Of a stretch of 64,000 nucleotides of DNA, positions 7,018 through 15,593 are shown one piece after another. The notes beneath the pieces are model-generated. The model did no database searches. It was not told the DNA's origin and saw nothing but the letters and a program-made list of their open reading frames with translations. This DNA comes from Microvirga antarctica. Lineage in GTDB: Bacteria; Pseudomonadota; Alphaproteobacteria; Rhizobiales; Beijerinckiaceae. The DNA is taken from contig NZ_JAGEMM010000004.1 of assembly GCF_017921815.1 (NCBI RefSeq), positions 186,001-250,000 on the forward strand, given 5' to 3'. Positions within the stretch are counted from its first letter, which is position 1. The number at the start of each line of letters is the position of its first letter. A program made the translations under genes and the position numbers.

Positions 7018-10000
7018 ATGTCCAACTTCACCTTTCTGGCGGCTGAATTTCCCGAGATTCATGATTCCGCGCAGCGGGCGGAGACGTTGGCGTTGGGCGA
7101 TCCGCGGGCGGCCGCGTTCTATGCGCGACGCACCGCGGAACTCGCTGTCAAATGGGCGTTCAAGCATGATGCGAGCCTGTCGTTTCCCTATCAGGACAAC
7201 ATCTCGGCGCTGATCCACGAACCGACCTTCCAGCGCGCCGCCGGCATGGCGGTGTTCACCAAGGCGAAGCTGATCGTGAAGATCGGCAACCGCGCCGTCC
7301 ATGACGCGCGGGAGATCGCGGCCTCGGAGGCGACCGATGCGGTGCGCGAGCTGTTTCATCTCTGCTTCTGGCTTGCCCGCACTTATGGACGAACGGCGCT
7401 TCCGGCCGATGGCCTGAATTTCGATCCGGGCGCCCTCAATCGCAAGACCGACATCGTCAAACGAGCCTATGTGGAATTACAGCGTCTCAAGGCGGAGATG
7501 GAATCCCGCGACGAGGATCTGGAAAAGCTGTTGCGCGACAAGGCGCATCTCGATGGCGAGTTGCAGGCTCTCCGGGCAGAAATCGCCCGCACCCGGCACG
7601 ACAACGAAGCCCGGCCCGATACGCACGATTATTCGGAAGCCCAGACCCGCGATCTCTATATCGACCTGCTGCTCCGCGAGGCGGGCTGGACGCTCAGTGA
7701 CGCCCGCGACCGGGAATTTCCCGTCGAGGGCATGCCCAACAACCAGGGCAAGGGATTTGTCGATTACGTCCTGTGGGGCGATGACGGCAAGCCGCTCGCG
7801 CTGGTCGAGGCCAAACGCACCCGACGCGATGGGCGCGCCGGGCAGCAGCAGGCCAAGCTCTACGCGGATTGTCTCGAGGCCCGCTTCGGCCAGCGTCCGG
7901 TGATCTTCTACACCAACGGGTACGAGCACTGGCTGTGGGATGACGGCTTCTATCCGCCCCGCGCCGTGCAGGGTTTCTACAAGAAGGACGAGCTGCAACT
8001 GCTGATCCAGCGCCGCACCGCCCGCAAACCGCTGGCGAGCGTGCCGGTGGATGGCAAGATCGCCGGCCGTTATTATCAAAAGCGCGCCATCGGCAAGATC
8101 GCCGCCGGGTTCGAGACGCATCATCAGCGCAAAAGCCTGCTGGTCATGGCGACCGGCTCTGGCAAGACCCGCACGGTCATCGCCCTGGTCGACATGCTGA
8201 TGCGGGCCGGTTGGGTCAAGCGCGTGCTGTTTCTCGCCGACCGCGTGGCGCTCGTCAATCAGGCGGTCAAGGCCTTCAAGGCGCATCTGCCCGATGCGGC
8301 CCCGGTCAATCTCGTGACGGAGCGCAGCGGGGAGGGCCGGGTATTCCTCTCCACCTACCCAACCATGATGGGGCTGATCGACCAGAAGCGCGACGAGGAC
8401 AGGCGGTTCGGCTCGGGCCATTTCGACCTCATCGTCATCGATGAGGCGCATCGCTCGGTCTACCAGCGCTATGGGGCGATTTTTGATTATTTCGACAGCC
8501 TTCTCGTCGGTCTGACCGCGACTCCGAAGGACGAAATCGACCGCAACACCTATGGGCTCTTCGACCTCGAGGACGGCGTGCCGACCGACGCCTACTCGCT
8601 CGATAAGGCCGTGGAGGACGAATACCTCGTGCCGCCGCACGCCGTCTCCGTGCCGCTCAAATTCCAGCGCGAAGGCATTCGCTACGATGATTTGTCGGAG
8701 ACCGAGAAAGAGCAATGGGACATGCTCGAATGGGACGAGGACGGGCCGCCTGAGAGCGTGAACGCCGACGCCGTCAACAAGTGGCTGTTTAACATCGATA
8801 CCGTCGACAGGGTGTTGGCCCATGTGATGACCGAAGGGCTGAAGGTGGCGGGCGGCGATCGGCTGGGCAAGACCATCGTCTTCGCCAAGAACCAGGCCCA
8901 TGCGGAGTTCATCGAAGAACGCTTCAACGTGAATTACCCGCATCTCGCCGGAAAATTCGCGCGCGTCATCACGTTCAAGACCGAGTACGCGCAAAGTCTC
9001 ATCGATGACTTTTCGAAGAAGGACAGCGACCCGCATATGGCGATCTCGGTCGATATGCTCGATACCGGCATCGACGTGCCGGAGATCGTCAATCTGGTTC
9101 TGTTCAAGCTGATCCGGTCCAAAACGAAGTTCTGGCAGATCATCGGGCGTGGCACACGGCTGTGCCCCGACCTGTTCGCGCCCGGAGACGACAAGGAGTT
9201 TTTCCGCGTCTTCGACTATTGCCAGAACCTGGAATACTTCAATCAGAACCCCAAGCCTGACGAGAGCCGCAACGGCAAATCCCTCACCGAGCGCCTTTTC
9301 GCGGCGCGCTTCGATCTTGTGCGGGCGCTGGATGAAAAGGCCGGGCTTTCGTCTCGCAACGCAGGCTTTCACGAGGATCCGGTGCCTTACGACGCGGGCC
9401 GCGACAGCGACCCACCGCTCGATGAGAAGACGATCCGCGAGGAGGCACTGCGCACGCTGAAGAGGCACGTCGCCGCGATGAGCCTCGACAATTTCATCGT
9501 GCGCGCAAAGCGGCGTTCGGTCGAGAAATTTCAGAACGACGATTCCTGGAACGATCTGACGGACGCCGTGCGGAACGAGTTGCTGACCGAGGTTGCGGCT
9601 CTGCCCGCGGATGTGAAATCGGACGGCGAAGAGGCCAAGCGCTTCGACCTCCTGATGGTCAATCTGGAACTTGCGCTTCTCAAGGGCTCGAAAAGCTTCG
9701 ACCGGCTCAAGACGACGTTCCTTGAGATTGTCTCGGCCCTGGAGGAGCAAACGGCCATTCCAGCCATTGCGGCCCAACACGCGCTGATGCTCGCGATCCT
9801 GTCGGATGAGTGGTGGGAGGGCGTCACGGTTCCGCTGCTGGAACTGGCGCGGCTAAGGCTTCGGCTGCTGGTCAAGCATATCGACAAGAGGAGGCGTGGA
9901 ATTGTCTATACGAATTTCGAGGACCTTCTCGGAGAGGCCGCGCCCATCACCCTGCCGCAGGTGGGAGAGGTCGATTTCACACGATTCAAGCGAAAGGCGC

Positions 10001-10443
10001 GGCATTTCCTTCGCGAGCACGAAAACCACATCGCTCTGTTCAAGCTGCGGCATGGGAAGCCACTGACGACAACGGATCTCGGCGAACTTCAGGAGATGTT
10101 GATTGCTGCTGGCATTGGCAACCAGGCGCAAATCGACAAGGCGACCGAGAACAGCCACGGCTTCGGGACGTTCGTTCGTTCCCTCGTCGGGCTCGACCGA
10201 GGGGCCGCAGCAGAGGCGTTCGGCGAGTTCCTTGCAGACAAGAACGCAACGGCTGACCAGATCGAGTTCATCGACATGATTATCGAGCATTTAACCGAAA
10301 AGGGCGTCATGGATCCGGCCTACCTCTATGAGAGCCCCTTCACCGATGTCGCCCCGAGCGGCCCGGAGCAGGTTTTTGATTTCGAGCGGGCGAAGCGGTT
10401 GGTGACAGTGATCAGGGGCATTAACGATAGCGCTGTCGGCTAG
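7018..10443 (+). CDS. hsdR: type I restriction-modification system, restriction subunit HsdR
   Basis: 1141 residues, starting 12 bases after hsdS. Order of domains: a DUF4145-like N-terminus (about 20-120); a coiled stretch (about 150-200); the HSDR_N nuclease domain with Asp248 and VEAKR (Glu264, Lys266), a PD-(D/E)xK site; SF2 helicase lobes with Walker A ATGSGKT (378-384) and DEAH (475-478); later ARVITFKT and IGRGTRL motifs; and an EcoEI-type C-terminal domain. It translocates DNA and cuts unmethylated DNA in complex with HsdM and HsdS. All catalytic motifs are present, so the system looks active. Confidence 0.95.
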   Translation: MSNFTFLAAEFPEIHDSAQRAETLALGDPRAAAFYARRTAELAVKWAFKHDASLSFPYQDNISALIHEPTFQRAAGMAVFTKAKLIVKIGNRAVHDAREIAASEATDAVRELFHLCFWLARTYGRTALPADGLNFDPGALNRKTDIVKRAYVELQRLKAEMESRDEDLEKLLRDKAHLDGELQALRAEIARTRHDNEARPDTHDYSEAQTRDLYIDLLLREAGWTLSDARDREFPVEGMPNNQGKGFVDYVLWGDDGKPLALVEAKRTRRDGRAGQQQAKLYADCLEARFGQRPVIFYTNGYEHWLWDDGFYPPRAVQGFYKKDELQLLIQRRTARKPLASVPVDGKIAGRYYQKRAIGKIAAGFETHHQRKSLLVMATGSGKTRTVIALVDMLMRAGWVKRVLFLADRVALVNQAVKAFKAHLPDAAPVNLVTERSGEGRVFLSTYPTMMGLIDQKRDEDRRFGSGHFDLIVIDEAHRSVYQRYGAIFDYFDSLLVGLTATPKDEIDRNTYGLFDLEDGVPTDAYSLDKAVEDEYLVPPHAVSVPLKFQREGIRYDDLSETEKEQWDMLEWDEDGPPESVNADAVNKWLFNIDTVDRVLAHVMTEGLKVAGGDRLGKTIVFAKNQAHAEFIEERFNVNYPHLAGKFARVITFKTEYAQSLIDDFSKKDSDPHMAISVDMLDTGIDVPEIVNLVLFKLIRSKTKFWQIIGRGTRLCPDLFAPGDDKEFFRVFDYCQNLEYFNQNPKPDESRNGKSLTERLFAARFDLVRALDEKAGLSSRNAGFHEDPVPYDAGRDSDPPLDEKTIREEALRTLKRHVAAMSLDNFIVRAKRRSVEKFQNDDSWNDLTDAVRNELLTEVAALPADVKSDGEEAKRFDLLMVNLELALLKGSKSFDRLKTTFLEIVSALEEQTAIPAIAAQHALMLAILSDEWWEGVTVPLLELARLRLRLLVKHIDKRRRGIVYTNFEDLLGEAAPITLPQVGEVDFTRFKRKARHFLREHENHIALFKLRHGKPLTTTDLGELQEMLIAAGIGNQAQIDKATENSHGFGTFVRSLVGLDRGAAAEAFGEFLADKNATADQIEFIDMIIEHLTEKGVMDPAYLYESPFTDVAPSGPEQVFDFERAKRLVTVIRGINDSAVG

Positions 10444-10544
10444 GGCTCGGGTGACGCTATAGATGACCCGATCGTCGAACGGGATGGGCGTGAGGCTCTG
10501 TTGGCAGGGTGGGGGCTGGGAGCAGCCTGTGCCGCCCGTGAGCG

Positions 10545-10560
10545 CGCCGCCGTGGCGGCG
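10545..10560. terminator. GC hairpin between convergent hsdR and permease genes
   Basis: CGCCGCC (10545-10551) and GGCGGCG (10554-10560) form a perfect 7-bp stem, but only two bases separate the arms, so a real hairpin must open inner pairs. It sits between the hsdR stop and the convergent permease stop, where a bidirectional terminator is expected. No T-run follows. Confidence 0.35.
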
Positions 10561-10580
10561 TCCTGGCATGAGACGAGGGG

Positions 10581-11354
10581 CTAAAGGGCCGCCTCCAGGC
10601 TGCGCTGGCTCACGTGCCAGCGCAAGGCCCGTCGCTCGATCATACGAATCAGCTCGTGAAAGGCCCACCCCATTGTTGACAGGAGCAGAATGGCCACGAT
10701 GACGACGCTGGCGTCGCCGTTCTCCTGTCCAAGGCTGAGAAGATAGCCGAGGCCGTAGGTCGCGCCCATGAGCTCCCCAACGACGGCAGCGGTCACAGCT
10801 TGTGTCGATCCGATCCGTAATCCGGCGAAGATCGGCGGCAGGGAGAACGGGAGCTCGACGCGGCGAAAGCGCTGCCACGGTGACAACTTGAGAAGAATCG
10901 CGAGGTCCCGATAGCTCGTCTCAACGGACGAGAATCCGGCCATCGCGCCCGCCATGACGGGAAAGAACGTCACGATGGCAATGAGCGTGACCTTCGGGCC
11001 CATGTCGATTCCCAGCCACAGCAGCAGCAGAGGCGCGATCGCGATTTTCGGTGCCGTTTGAAGCAGCAGAATGAGTGGCGACAGCAGGCGTCCAACGCGC
11101 GGCAGCCGAACGAAGCCCCAGCCGAGCGCAACGCCGAGAATGCCGCCGATCAAGAAGCCGATGACGACTTCGCCGAGTGTGACGCGGATGTGCTGACCGA
11201 GATCAGCGTTTCCGGCAAGAAAGAGGAAACGGCTGGCGATCGCGTCCGGGGCCGGGAGGAGGTAGGCCGGGACCCGGGCCAGGATCACGATCAGCCACCA
11301 GGCCACAATCACGGCAACCACCGTCCGTGCTGCGCTGAACAGGGCTTTGTACAT
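10581..11354 (-). CDS. ABC transporter permease (SsuC/ThiX-like), second permease of the operon
   Basis: 257 residues from ATG 11354, with about six membrane segments of the BPD_transp_1 fold. The cytoplasmic coupling loop with the family EAA-type motif is around LPFSLPPIFAGLRIG. The LLQTAPKIAIAPLLLLWLG segment is typical of the nitrate/sulfonate/taurine/HMP group. It is the last gene of a five-gene leftward operon and follows the binding protein by 30 bases. A second, non-identical permease (13198-13953) lies upstream in the operon, suggesting a heterodimeric channel or two alternative complexes. Confidence 0.88.
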   Translation of the reverse strand: MYKALFSAARTVVAVIVAWWLIVILARVPAYLLPAPDAIASRFLFLAGNADLGQHIRVTLGEVVIGFLIGGILGVALGWGFVRLPRVGRLLSPLILLLQTAPKIAIAPLLLLWLGIDMGPKVTLIAIVTFFPVMAGAMAGFSSVETSYRDLAILLKLSPWQRFRRVELPFSLPPIFAGLRIGSTQAVTAAVVGELMGATYGLGYLLSLGQENGDASVVIVAILLLSTMGWAFHELIRMIERRALRWHVSQRSLEAAL

Positions 11355-11384
11355 CAACGGCGCGCCTTCGGGCAGGCCATCATC

Positions 11385-12386
11385 CTAGCCCTTGATGTCG
11401 GCTGGCTGCACAACGAGGTCATCTGCCTTGAAACCCCGCTCGACCACCTTGTATTCGGCCAGAATGTCGATGTTCTTCTGCCATGCCGCCAGATCTCCAG
11501 CTCCGAGACCCTTCTCCTTGGTCAGAGGGCTCTGCCAGATCGACGGGATGAACGATTCGGTGAAGGCGCGCTTGAGGAGATCCTCCTGGCCTTTCCAGGT
11601 CTGGGCATGCTTCTCGATGGCGATCGTCAGCGCTTCATCCACATGGCCATCGATGATCCACTGGAGCGCCTCGCTCAGGGCCGTGTTGAATCCTTTCACG
11701 GCCTTCGGCTTGCTCTGCAAATAGCGCTCGCCCGTCACAACGACATTGCCGAAGGAGGGCAGGAAATCGTTGGACGAGATCATGCCGACTTTCACCCCAT
11801 CGGCTTCGAGGTTGTAGCGGCGCAGCTCCGAGAAGACGATCGCGTCGACCTTGTCGGCCTGCAGGGCCTGAACGATGGCGCCGGTTGCGATCACTTCGAC
11901 ATTCACATCCTCGAGTTTGACGCCCGCCTGCTTCAATCCGACCTGAAGCTGCAGGTAGTTGGGGCTGCCCAGGCTGGTGACGGCAACCGTCTTGCCCTTA
12001 AGGTCCTCGAAGGTCTTGATGCCGCTCGTGGTCTTGAACAACGTGGCGCCAATCCCGCGCTGATAGGTGGTATGGACAACCTTGACCGGAAGGCCGTTTG
12101 CCTTGCCGGCGATGACCGCATCCCCATTGGGGAAACCGAACTGCACATTGCCGGCCGCGACATTGCGCAGGATGTCGGCGGCGGCAGCGTATACGATCCG
12201 CAACTCCAAGCCGTTCTTGGCAAAAAGGCCCTTCTCCTGCGCGACATAAAGGGGTGCGTAGAAAGGAACGGCGGCGCCGTCGATCTGAAGCGTGACCGAT
12301 TCCAGGCTCTGTGCCGACGCGACTCGCGGGAGCATCCCCGACGCGGTTGCGGCCAGGCTGCTGGCGAGAAAGGTGCGGCGTTTCAT
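11385..12386 (-). CDS. NMT1/THI5-like ABC transporter substrate-binding protein
   Basis: 333 residues, periplasmic. The N-terminus KRRTFLASSLAATASGMLP has twin arginines and an export-type hydrophobic core, with likely cleavage after ASA (around residue 25). The mature part begins ESVTLQIDGAAVPFYAPLYV and then AQEKGLFAKNGL, the NMT1/THI5/SsuA fold that binds small heterocycles, sulfonates or pyrimidines. Its ATG overlaps the stop of the upstream nucleoside phosphorylase (ATGA). The ligand is unknown; the phosphorylase next door points to a nucleoside- or pyrimidine-like compound (inference). Confidence 0.88.
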   Translation of the reverse strand: MKRRTFLASSLAATASGMLPRVASAQSLESVTLQIDGAAVPFYAPLYVAQEKGLFAKNGLELRIVYAAAADILRNVAAGNVQFGFPNGDAVIAGKANGLPVKVVHTTYQRGIGATLFKTTSGIKTFEDLKGKTVAVTSLGSPNYLQLQVGLKQAGVKLEDVNVEVIATGAIVQALQADKVDAIVFSELRRYNLEADGVKVGMISSNDFLPSFGNVVVTGERYLQSKPKAVKGFNTALSEALQWIIDGHVDEALTIAIEKHAQTWKGQEDLLKRAFTESFIPSIWQSPLTKEKGLGAGDLAAWQKNIDILAEYKVVERGFKADDLVVQPADIKG

Positions 12387-13201
12387 GGGATTTCTCCTGA
12401 GGACGAATGAGGTGATTCGAGAATTGCGATGGCGGTCGCGGCGAGGCGGATCAGATTGTGCTGGGTCTCTTCGTAATCCTCAAGCCATTCGTCTGTCGCG
12501 CGATTTCCATGGACTGCGAGCACAGCACCGACCTTGATGTCGAGCGCACCACCGACGGCGAACAAAGTTTCGCATTCCATGTCCATTCCGGCGATGCCTC
12601 CTGCGGCGAGGCGCGCAATCAGGCCGCGGGTCGGCACCTCACCCGGATCATCATCAGGTCGCGCCAAGCGCTCCTGGCCCCAGTAATACGAATCCGTGGT
12701 GAAGATGGCGCCTCGCCGATGTGGCAGTTTCAGCGCCCTGGCTGCCCGCTCCAGAGCGTCAATGACGGCTGCCGATGCCCGCAGATCGCCCTCGAACGGC
12801 GCGTAGATCCGGCTGGTTCCCGTGTTCCGCAGGGCGCGGTCGACAATCACGAAGGAGCCGAGTGGAATGGCTGGGTCGATTGCTCCCATACCACCGACAC
12901 GGATGCCGGTCGTCATTCCGAGATTTGCAAGTTCGACGACGGCGATCTCTGTCGATGGCCCGCCGATCCCCGTGGAGCAGATCGTCACGGGCGTGCCCTG
13001 CCAACGGGCCCGCGCCATCTGAAACTCACGCCGCCGACCGAGGTCAACCACATCGTTGAGGACGCTCGCGACCTTTGTCACACGATCAGGGTCTCCCGGC
13101 AGCAGAACGCTAGGCGTGATGTCGCCCGGATGGCAGGGCAGATGCGTGGGCTGCCCGTCAAGCCAGGGAAAGGCGGCGGATCGTGACGACGGAACTTTCA
13201 T
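12383..13201 (-). CDS. nucleoside phosphorylase (uridine phosphorylase-like)
   Basis: 272 residues from ATG 13201. It shows the PNP_UDP_1 family marks: phosphate-loop GDPDR (36-40), STGIGGPS (76-83), RVGGMGAI, and MDMECE (206-211), the M-x-M-E-x-E ribose/base-binding signature. Such enzymes split nucleosides with phosphate into base plus ribose-1-phosphate. Residues GIGGPS and spacing favour the uridine-phosphorylase side of the family. It overlaps the upstream permease by ATGA and the downstream binding protein by ATGA, so it is translationally embedded in the transporter operon, which suggests the importer feeds this enzyme. A longer open frame to 13684 is a shadow of the permease. Confidence 0.88.
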   Translation of the reverse strand: MKVPSSRSAAFPWLDGQPTHLPCHPGDITPSVLLPGDPDRVTKVASVLNDVVDLGRRREFQMARARWQGTPVTICSTGIGGPSTEIAVVELANLGMTTGIRVGGMGAIDPAIPLGSFVIVDRALRNTGTSRIYAPFEGDLRASAAVIDALERAARALKLPHRRGAIFTTDSYYWGQERLARPDDDPGEVPTRGLIARLAAGGIAGMDMECETLFAVGGALDIKVGAVLAVHGNRATDEWLEDYEETQHNLIRLAATAIAILESPHSSSGEIP

Positions 13202-13953
13202 GGCGTCTCCCGCCAGGCGAGCAATCTGCGCTCCACCCATTCGATCACCTGATAGACTGCAATGCCCAAGAGGGCGGTGAGGATCACCGTGGCAAAGAGG
13301 AGAGGCGTCTTGTAGGTGGCCGAGGCAAACGTCATGAGATAGCCAAGTCCTTGCTTGCCAGCCATCCACTCCGCAAGGATCGCGCCCACGACGGCCTGCA
13401 CCGCCCCGACACGCAGCCCGACGAAGATCTCCGGCAGGGCGGCGGGGAATTCGATGAGGCGGAAACGCTGCCACAGCGTGAGATGGAGCACGCGCGCAAG
13501 ATCCCGAAGGCGCGTATCGAGTGAGCGGATTCCCACGAGCGTCCCGATAAGGACCGGAAAAAATACGAGCGACGTGATCAGCACGATCTTCGATGTCAGG
13601 CCCAGGCCGAACCAGATGATGAACAACGGCGCCAGCGCGATCTTCGGGGCCGTCTGCAAGAATAGGATGGGGCCGCCCAGCCACCGCTCCAGTCGTGCGC
13701 TCTTGGCAAGTGCCACGCCAGCGGCGACACCGAGGATTGCCCCGATGGTAAATCCCAGTGTCAGGATTCCGACTGTGTAGAGGACGTGGCCGGGAAGCTT
13801 GTCGGCAGCCGCTTCAATGAAGGCGCTCCAGACGGAAAGGGGTGCGGGCAGAAGGAATTCAGGCACGTCATAGAAGCGCGTGTAGACATCCCAGAGAAGC
13901 ACGATAGCCACAAGGGCAACTAGGGTCTCGGCGACCCGCCCGAGGGATTTCAT
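13198..13953 (-). CDS. ABC transporter permease (SsuC/ThiX-like), first permease of the operon
   Basis: 251 residues with about six membrane segments; BPD_transp_1 fold. The coupling motif lies in EFPAALPEIFVGLRVGAVQA, and FLQTAPKIALAPLFIIWFG matches the other permease closely, indicating old duplication. The start ATG 13953 overlaps the stop of the ATPase (ATGA), and its own stop overlaps the phosphorylase start (ATGA). It should form the inner-membrane channel with the ATPase at 13950-14687, alone or with the second permease. Confidence 0.9.
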   Translation of the reverse strand: MKSLGRVAETLVALVAIVLLWDVYTRFYDVPEFLLPAPLSVWSAFIEAAADKLPGHVLYTVGILTLGFTIGAILGVAAGVALAKSARLERWLGGPILFLQTAPKIALAPLFIIWFGLGLTSKIVLITSLVFFPVLIGTLVGIRSLDTRLRDLARVLHLTLWQRFRLIEFPAALPEIFVGLRVGAVQAVVGAILAEWMAGKQGLGYLMTFASATYKTPLLFATVILTALLGIAVYQVIEWVERRLLAWRETP

Positions 13954-14687
13954 TGGAGGTCGCGCCGCAGATTGGCCATCAGATGGTGAAAGGCAGGATC
14001 GAGCTTTGTCGCTTCGCCGCGTGGCCGCGGGAAATCGACCTCGTAGATCGACCGGATAGCGCCTGGGCGCGGCGACATGACGATCACCCGATCGGACAGA
14101 TAGGCTGCTTCCTCGACACTATGGGTGACGAAGATGACCGTCTTCCTTGTCTCGGACCAGATCGCCAGCAATTCGTCATTGAGGCGGTCCCGGGTGATCA
14201 GGTCCAGCGCTCCGAAAGGTTCGTCCATGAGCAACAACAGCGGGTCGTAGGAAAGCGCGCGGGCGATAGAGACTCGTTGGCGCATGCCGCCCGAGAGCGT
14301 GCGCGGCAACGCATTCTCAAATCCGGCAAGGCCCACCAATCGCAGGAGTCGCGAGGCTACATCCTCCGCCTCTTGGCGCGCAACGCCGGCCGTATCGAGC
14401 GGAAAGCGGACATTTTCCAGAGCGGTAAGCCATGGGAGCAGCACAGGCTCTTGAAACACGAAGCCGACGCGTTGCGCGGGCGAGCGCGCTTCTGTCATCG
14501 CGATGGTGCCGCCACTGGCAGTTTCCAGTCCGGCGACGATGCGCAGCAATGTCGACTTTCCGCACCCGGACGGACCGATAATACTGACGAATTCGCCCCG
14601 TCGCACATCAAGGTCGGTCGGGCTCAGGGCGGTTACCTTTGCCCCGTCGACCGCGAATTCTTTGTGGACGCCTCTGATCTGGATCAT
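13950..14687 (-). CDS. ABC transporter ATP-binding protein (SsuB/ThiZ-like)
   Basis: 245 residues; energises the importer from the cytoplasmic side. Walker A GPSGCGKST, Q-loop FVFQEPVLLPWL, signature LSGGMRQR, Walker B LLLMDEPFGALD and switch His in VTHSVEEA are all present. It is the first gene of the operon ATPase-permease-phosphorylase-binding protein-permease (14687 down to 10581), in which the first four genes overlap by ATGA. The 207-bp region upstream (14688-14894) separates it from livF and should hold its promoter. Confidence 0.92.
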   Translation of the reverse strand: MIQIRGVHKEFAVDGAKVTALSPTDLDVRRGEFVSIIGPSGCGKSTLLRIVAGLETASGGTIAMTEARSPAQRVGFVFQEPVLLPWLTALENVRFPLDTAGVARQEAEDVASRLLRLVGLAGFENALPRTLSGGMRQRVSIARALSYDPLLLLMDEPFGALDLITRDRLNDELLAIWSETRKTVIFVTHSVEEAAYLSDRVIVMSPRPGAIRSIYEVDFPRPRGEATKLDPAFHHLMANLRRDLQ

Positions 14688-14894
14688 GCGCTACGACGGA
14701 GATGGGAGAACCCAACGGGGCTCTTCGGGGATGCTGAATTGGCACAGTTCTGTGAAACTCTGCAAGCTTTTGATCAACGCAAAAGTGCCAGCAGGAGTCC
14801 AGATCTCGACTAACTCCTTCAGAACGCCTCAGATAGGATGTCTTCCCGGGGCGTCCAGACGGGGCCGAGAGCGGCTGTCAGTCGAATAGGCTCT
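14688..14894. promoter_or_regulatory. 207-bp intergenic region upstream of the importer/phosphorylase operon
   Basis: It lies between the end of the first LIV operon and the start of the SsuB-like ATPase gene, both leftward. It should contain the terminator of one and the promoter of the other. I see no TPP-riboswitch core and no clear hairpin with a T-run. An A/T-rich patch around 14758-14785 (CTGCAAGCTTTTGATCAAC) is the likeliest promoter area. Confidence 0.4.
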
Positions 14895-15593
14895 TCACAC
14901 GTGAAGGTAGCGGTCCTTCAGACTCGCGTCGGCGACAAGTTCGGCGCTCGTTCCGCTCCACACGGAGCGTCCTTTCTCGATAATCACGTGCCGGTCAGCG
15001 AATTGAGCCAGCGCGTCCACATTCTTGTCGACGACGAGGATGGACTGGTTCTCACTCCTTAGGTGCGTGAGACAATTCCAGATCTCGGCACGAACCAGCG
15101 GTGCGAGACCCTCCGTCGCCTCGTCGAGAATGAGGAGTTTCGGATTGGTCATCAGAGCGCGACCGATCGCCAGCATCTGCTGCTCGCCTCCTGAGAGTTG
15201 CGTGCCCAGATTGCCGCGACGCTCCTTCAGACGGGGAAACAGGTGATAGATGGTGTCGAGCGTCCAGCGTCTCGAGCCATGACGCGCCGCAGCTGTTGCC
15301 AAGAGATTCTCTTCAACCGTGAGCGTTGGGAAGATCTGCCGGCCCTCGGGCACAAGGCCTACACCCGCCTGGGCCACGTGATAGGGTTCCCGTCCGGTCA
15401 GGACCGCGCCCGCGAACACGACCGCGCCGGCTGTGGGGCGTAGAAGTCCCATAATGGACCGGATGGTCGTCGTCTTGCCCATGCCGTTTCGACCGAGAAG
15501 CGTAACGGCTTCGCCGGCATTGACCTCTAGCGAGATGTCGAACAGGACCTGGGCTGCGCCGTAGGAGGCCTCGATATGGCGAACCGACAGCAT
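14895..15593 (-). CDS. livF: LIV-type ABC transporter ATP-binding protein LivF (aminobenzoate-linked importer)
   Basis: 232 residues, the short LivF type. Walker A GRNGMGKTT, signature LSGGEQQM, Walker B LLILDEATEGLAP are visible. One of two ATPases of a hydrophobic/branched-chain amino acid or aromatic acid importer. Its ATG overlaps the livG stop by one base (TGATG). It is the last gene of the leftward operon livK-livH-livM-livG-livF, divergent from the 2-aminobenzoate genes, so the cargo is probably 2-aminobenzoate or a related aromatic acid rather than leucine (inference). Confidence 0.9.
   Translation of the reverse strand: MLSVRHIEASYGAAQVLFDISLEVNAGEAVTLLGRNGMGKTTTIRSIMGLLRPTAGAVVFAGAVLTGREPYHVAQAGVGLVPEGRQIFPTLTVEENLLATAAARHGSRRWTLDTIYHLFPRLKERRGNLGTQLSGGEQQMLAIGRALMTNPKLLILDEATEGLAPLVRAEIWNCLTHLRSENQSILVVDKNVDALAQFADRHVIIEKGRSVWSGTSAELVADASLKDRYLHV

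Noticed and set aside
7477-9780. 767-residue open frame on the minus strand inside hsdR
   Set aside because: It is fully antisense to an intact HsdR with all motifs; long antisense frames are common in GC-rich DNA and the translation (Arg/His/Leu-rich) has no domain.
11058-12410. 450-residue plus-strand open frame across the importer permease and binding protein
   Set aside because: Antisense shadow over two recognisable genes; it also crosses their boundary.
13202-13684. N-terminal extension of the nucleoside phosphorylase frame
   Set aside because: It lies out of frame inside the permease gene; the family start and ATGA overlap fit ATG 13201.
14688-14894. Possible TPP riboswitch before the THI5-like importer operon
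   Set aside because: Neither the conserved CTGAGA core nor the second-arm consensus is visible on the transcribed strand.
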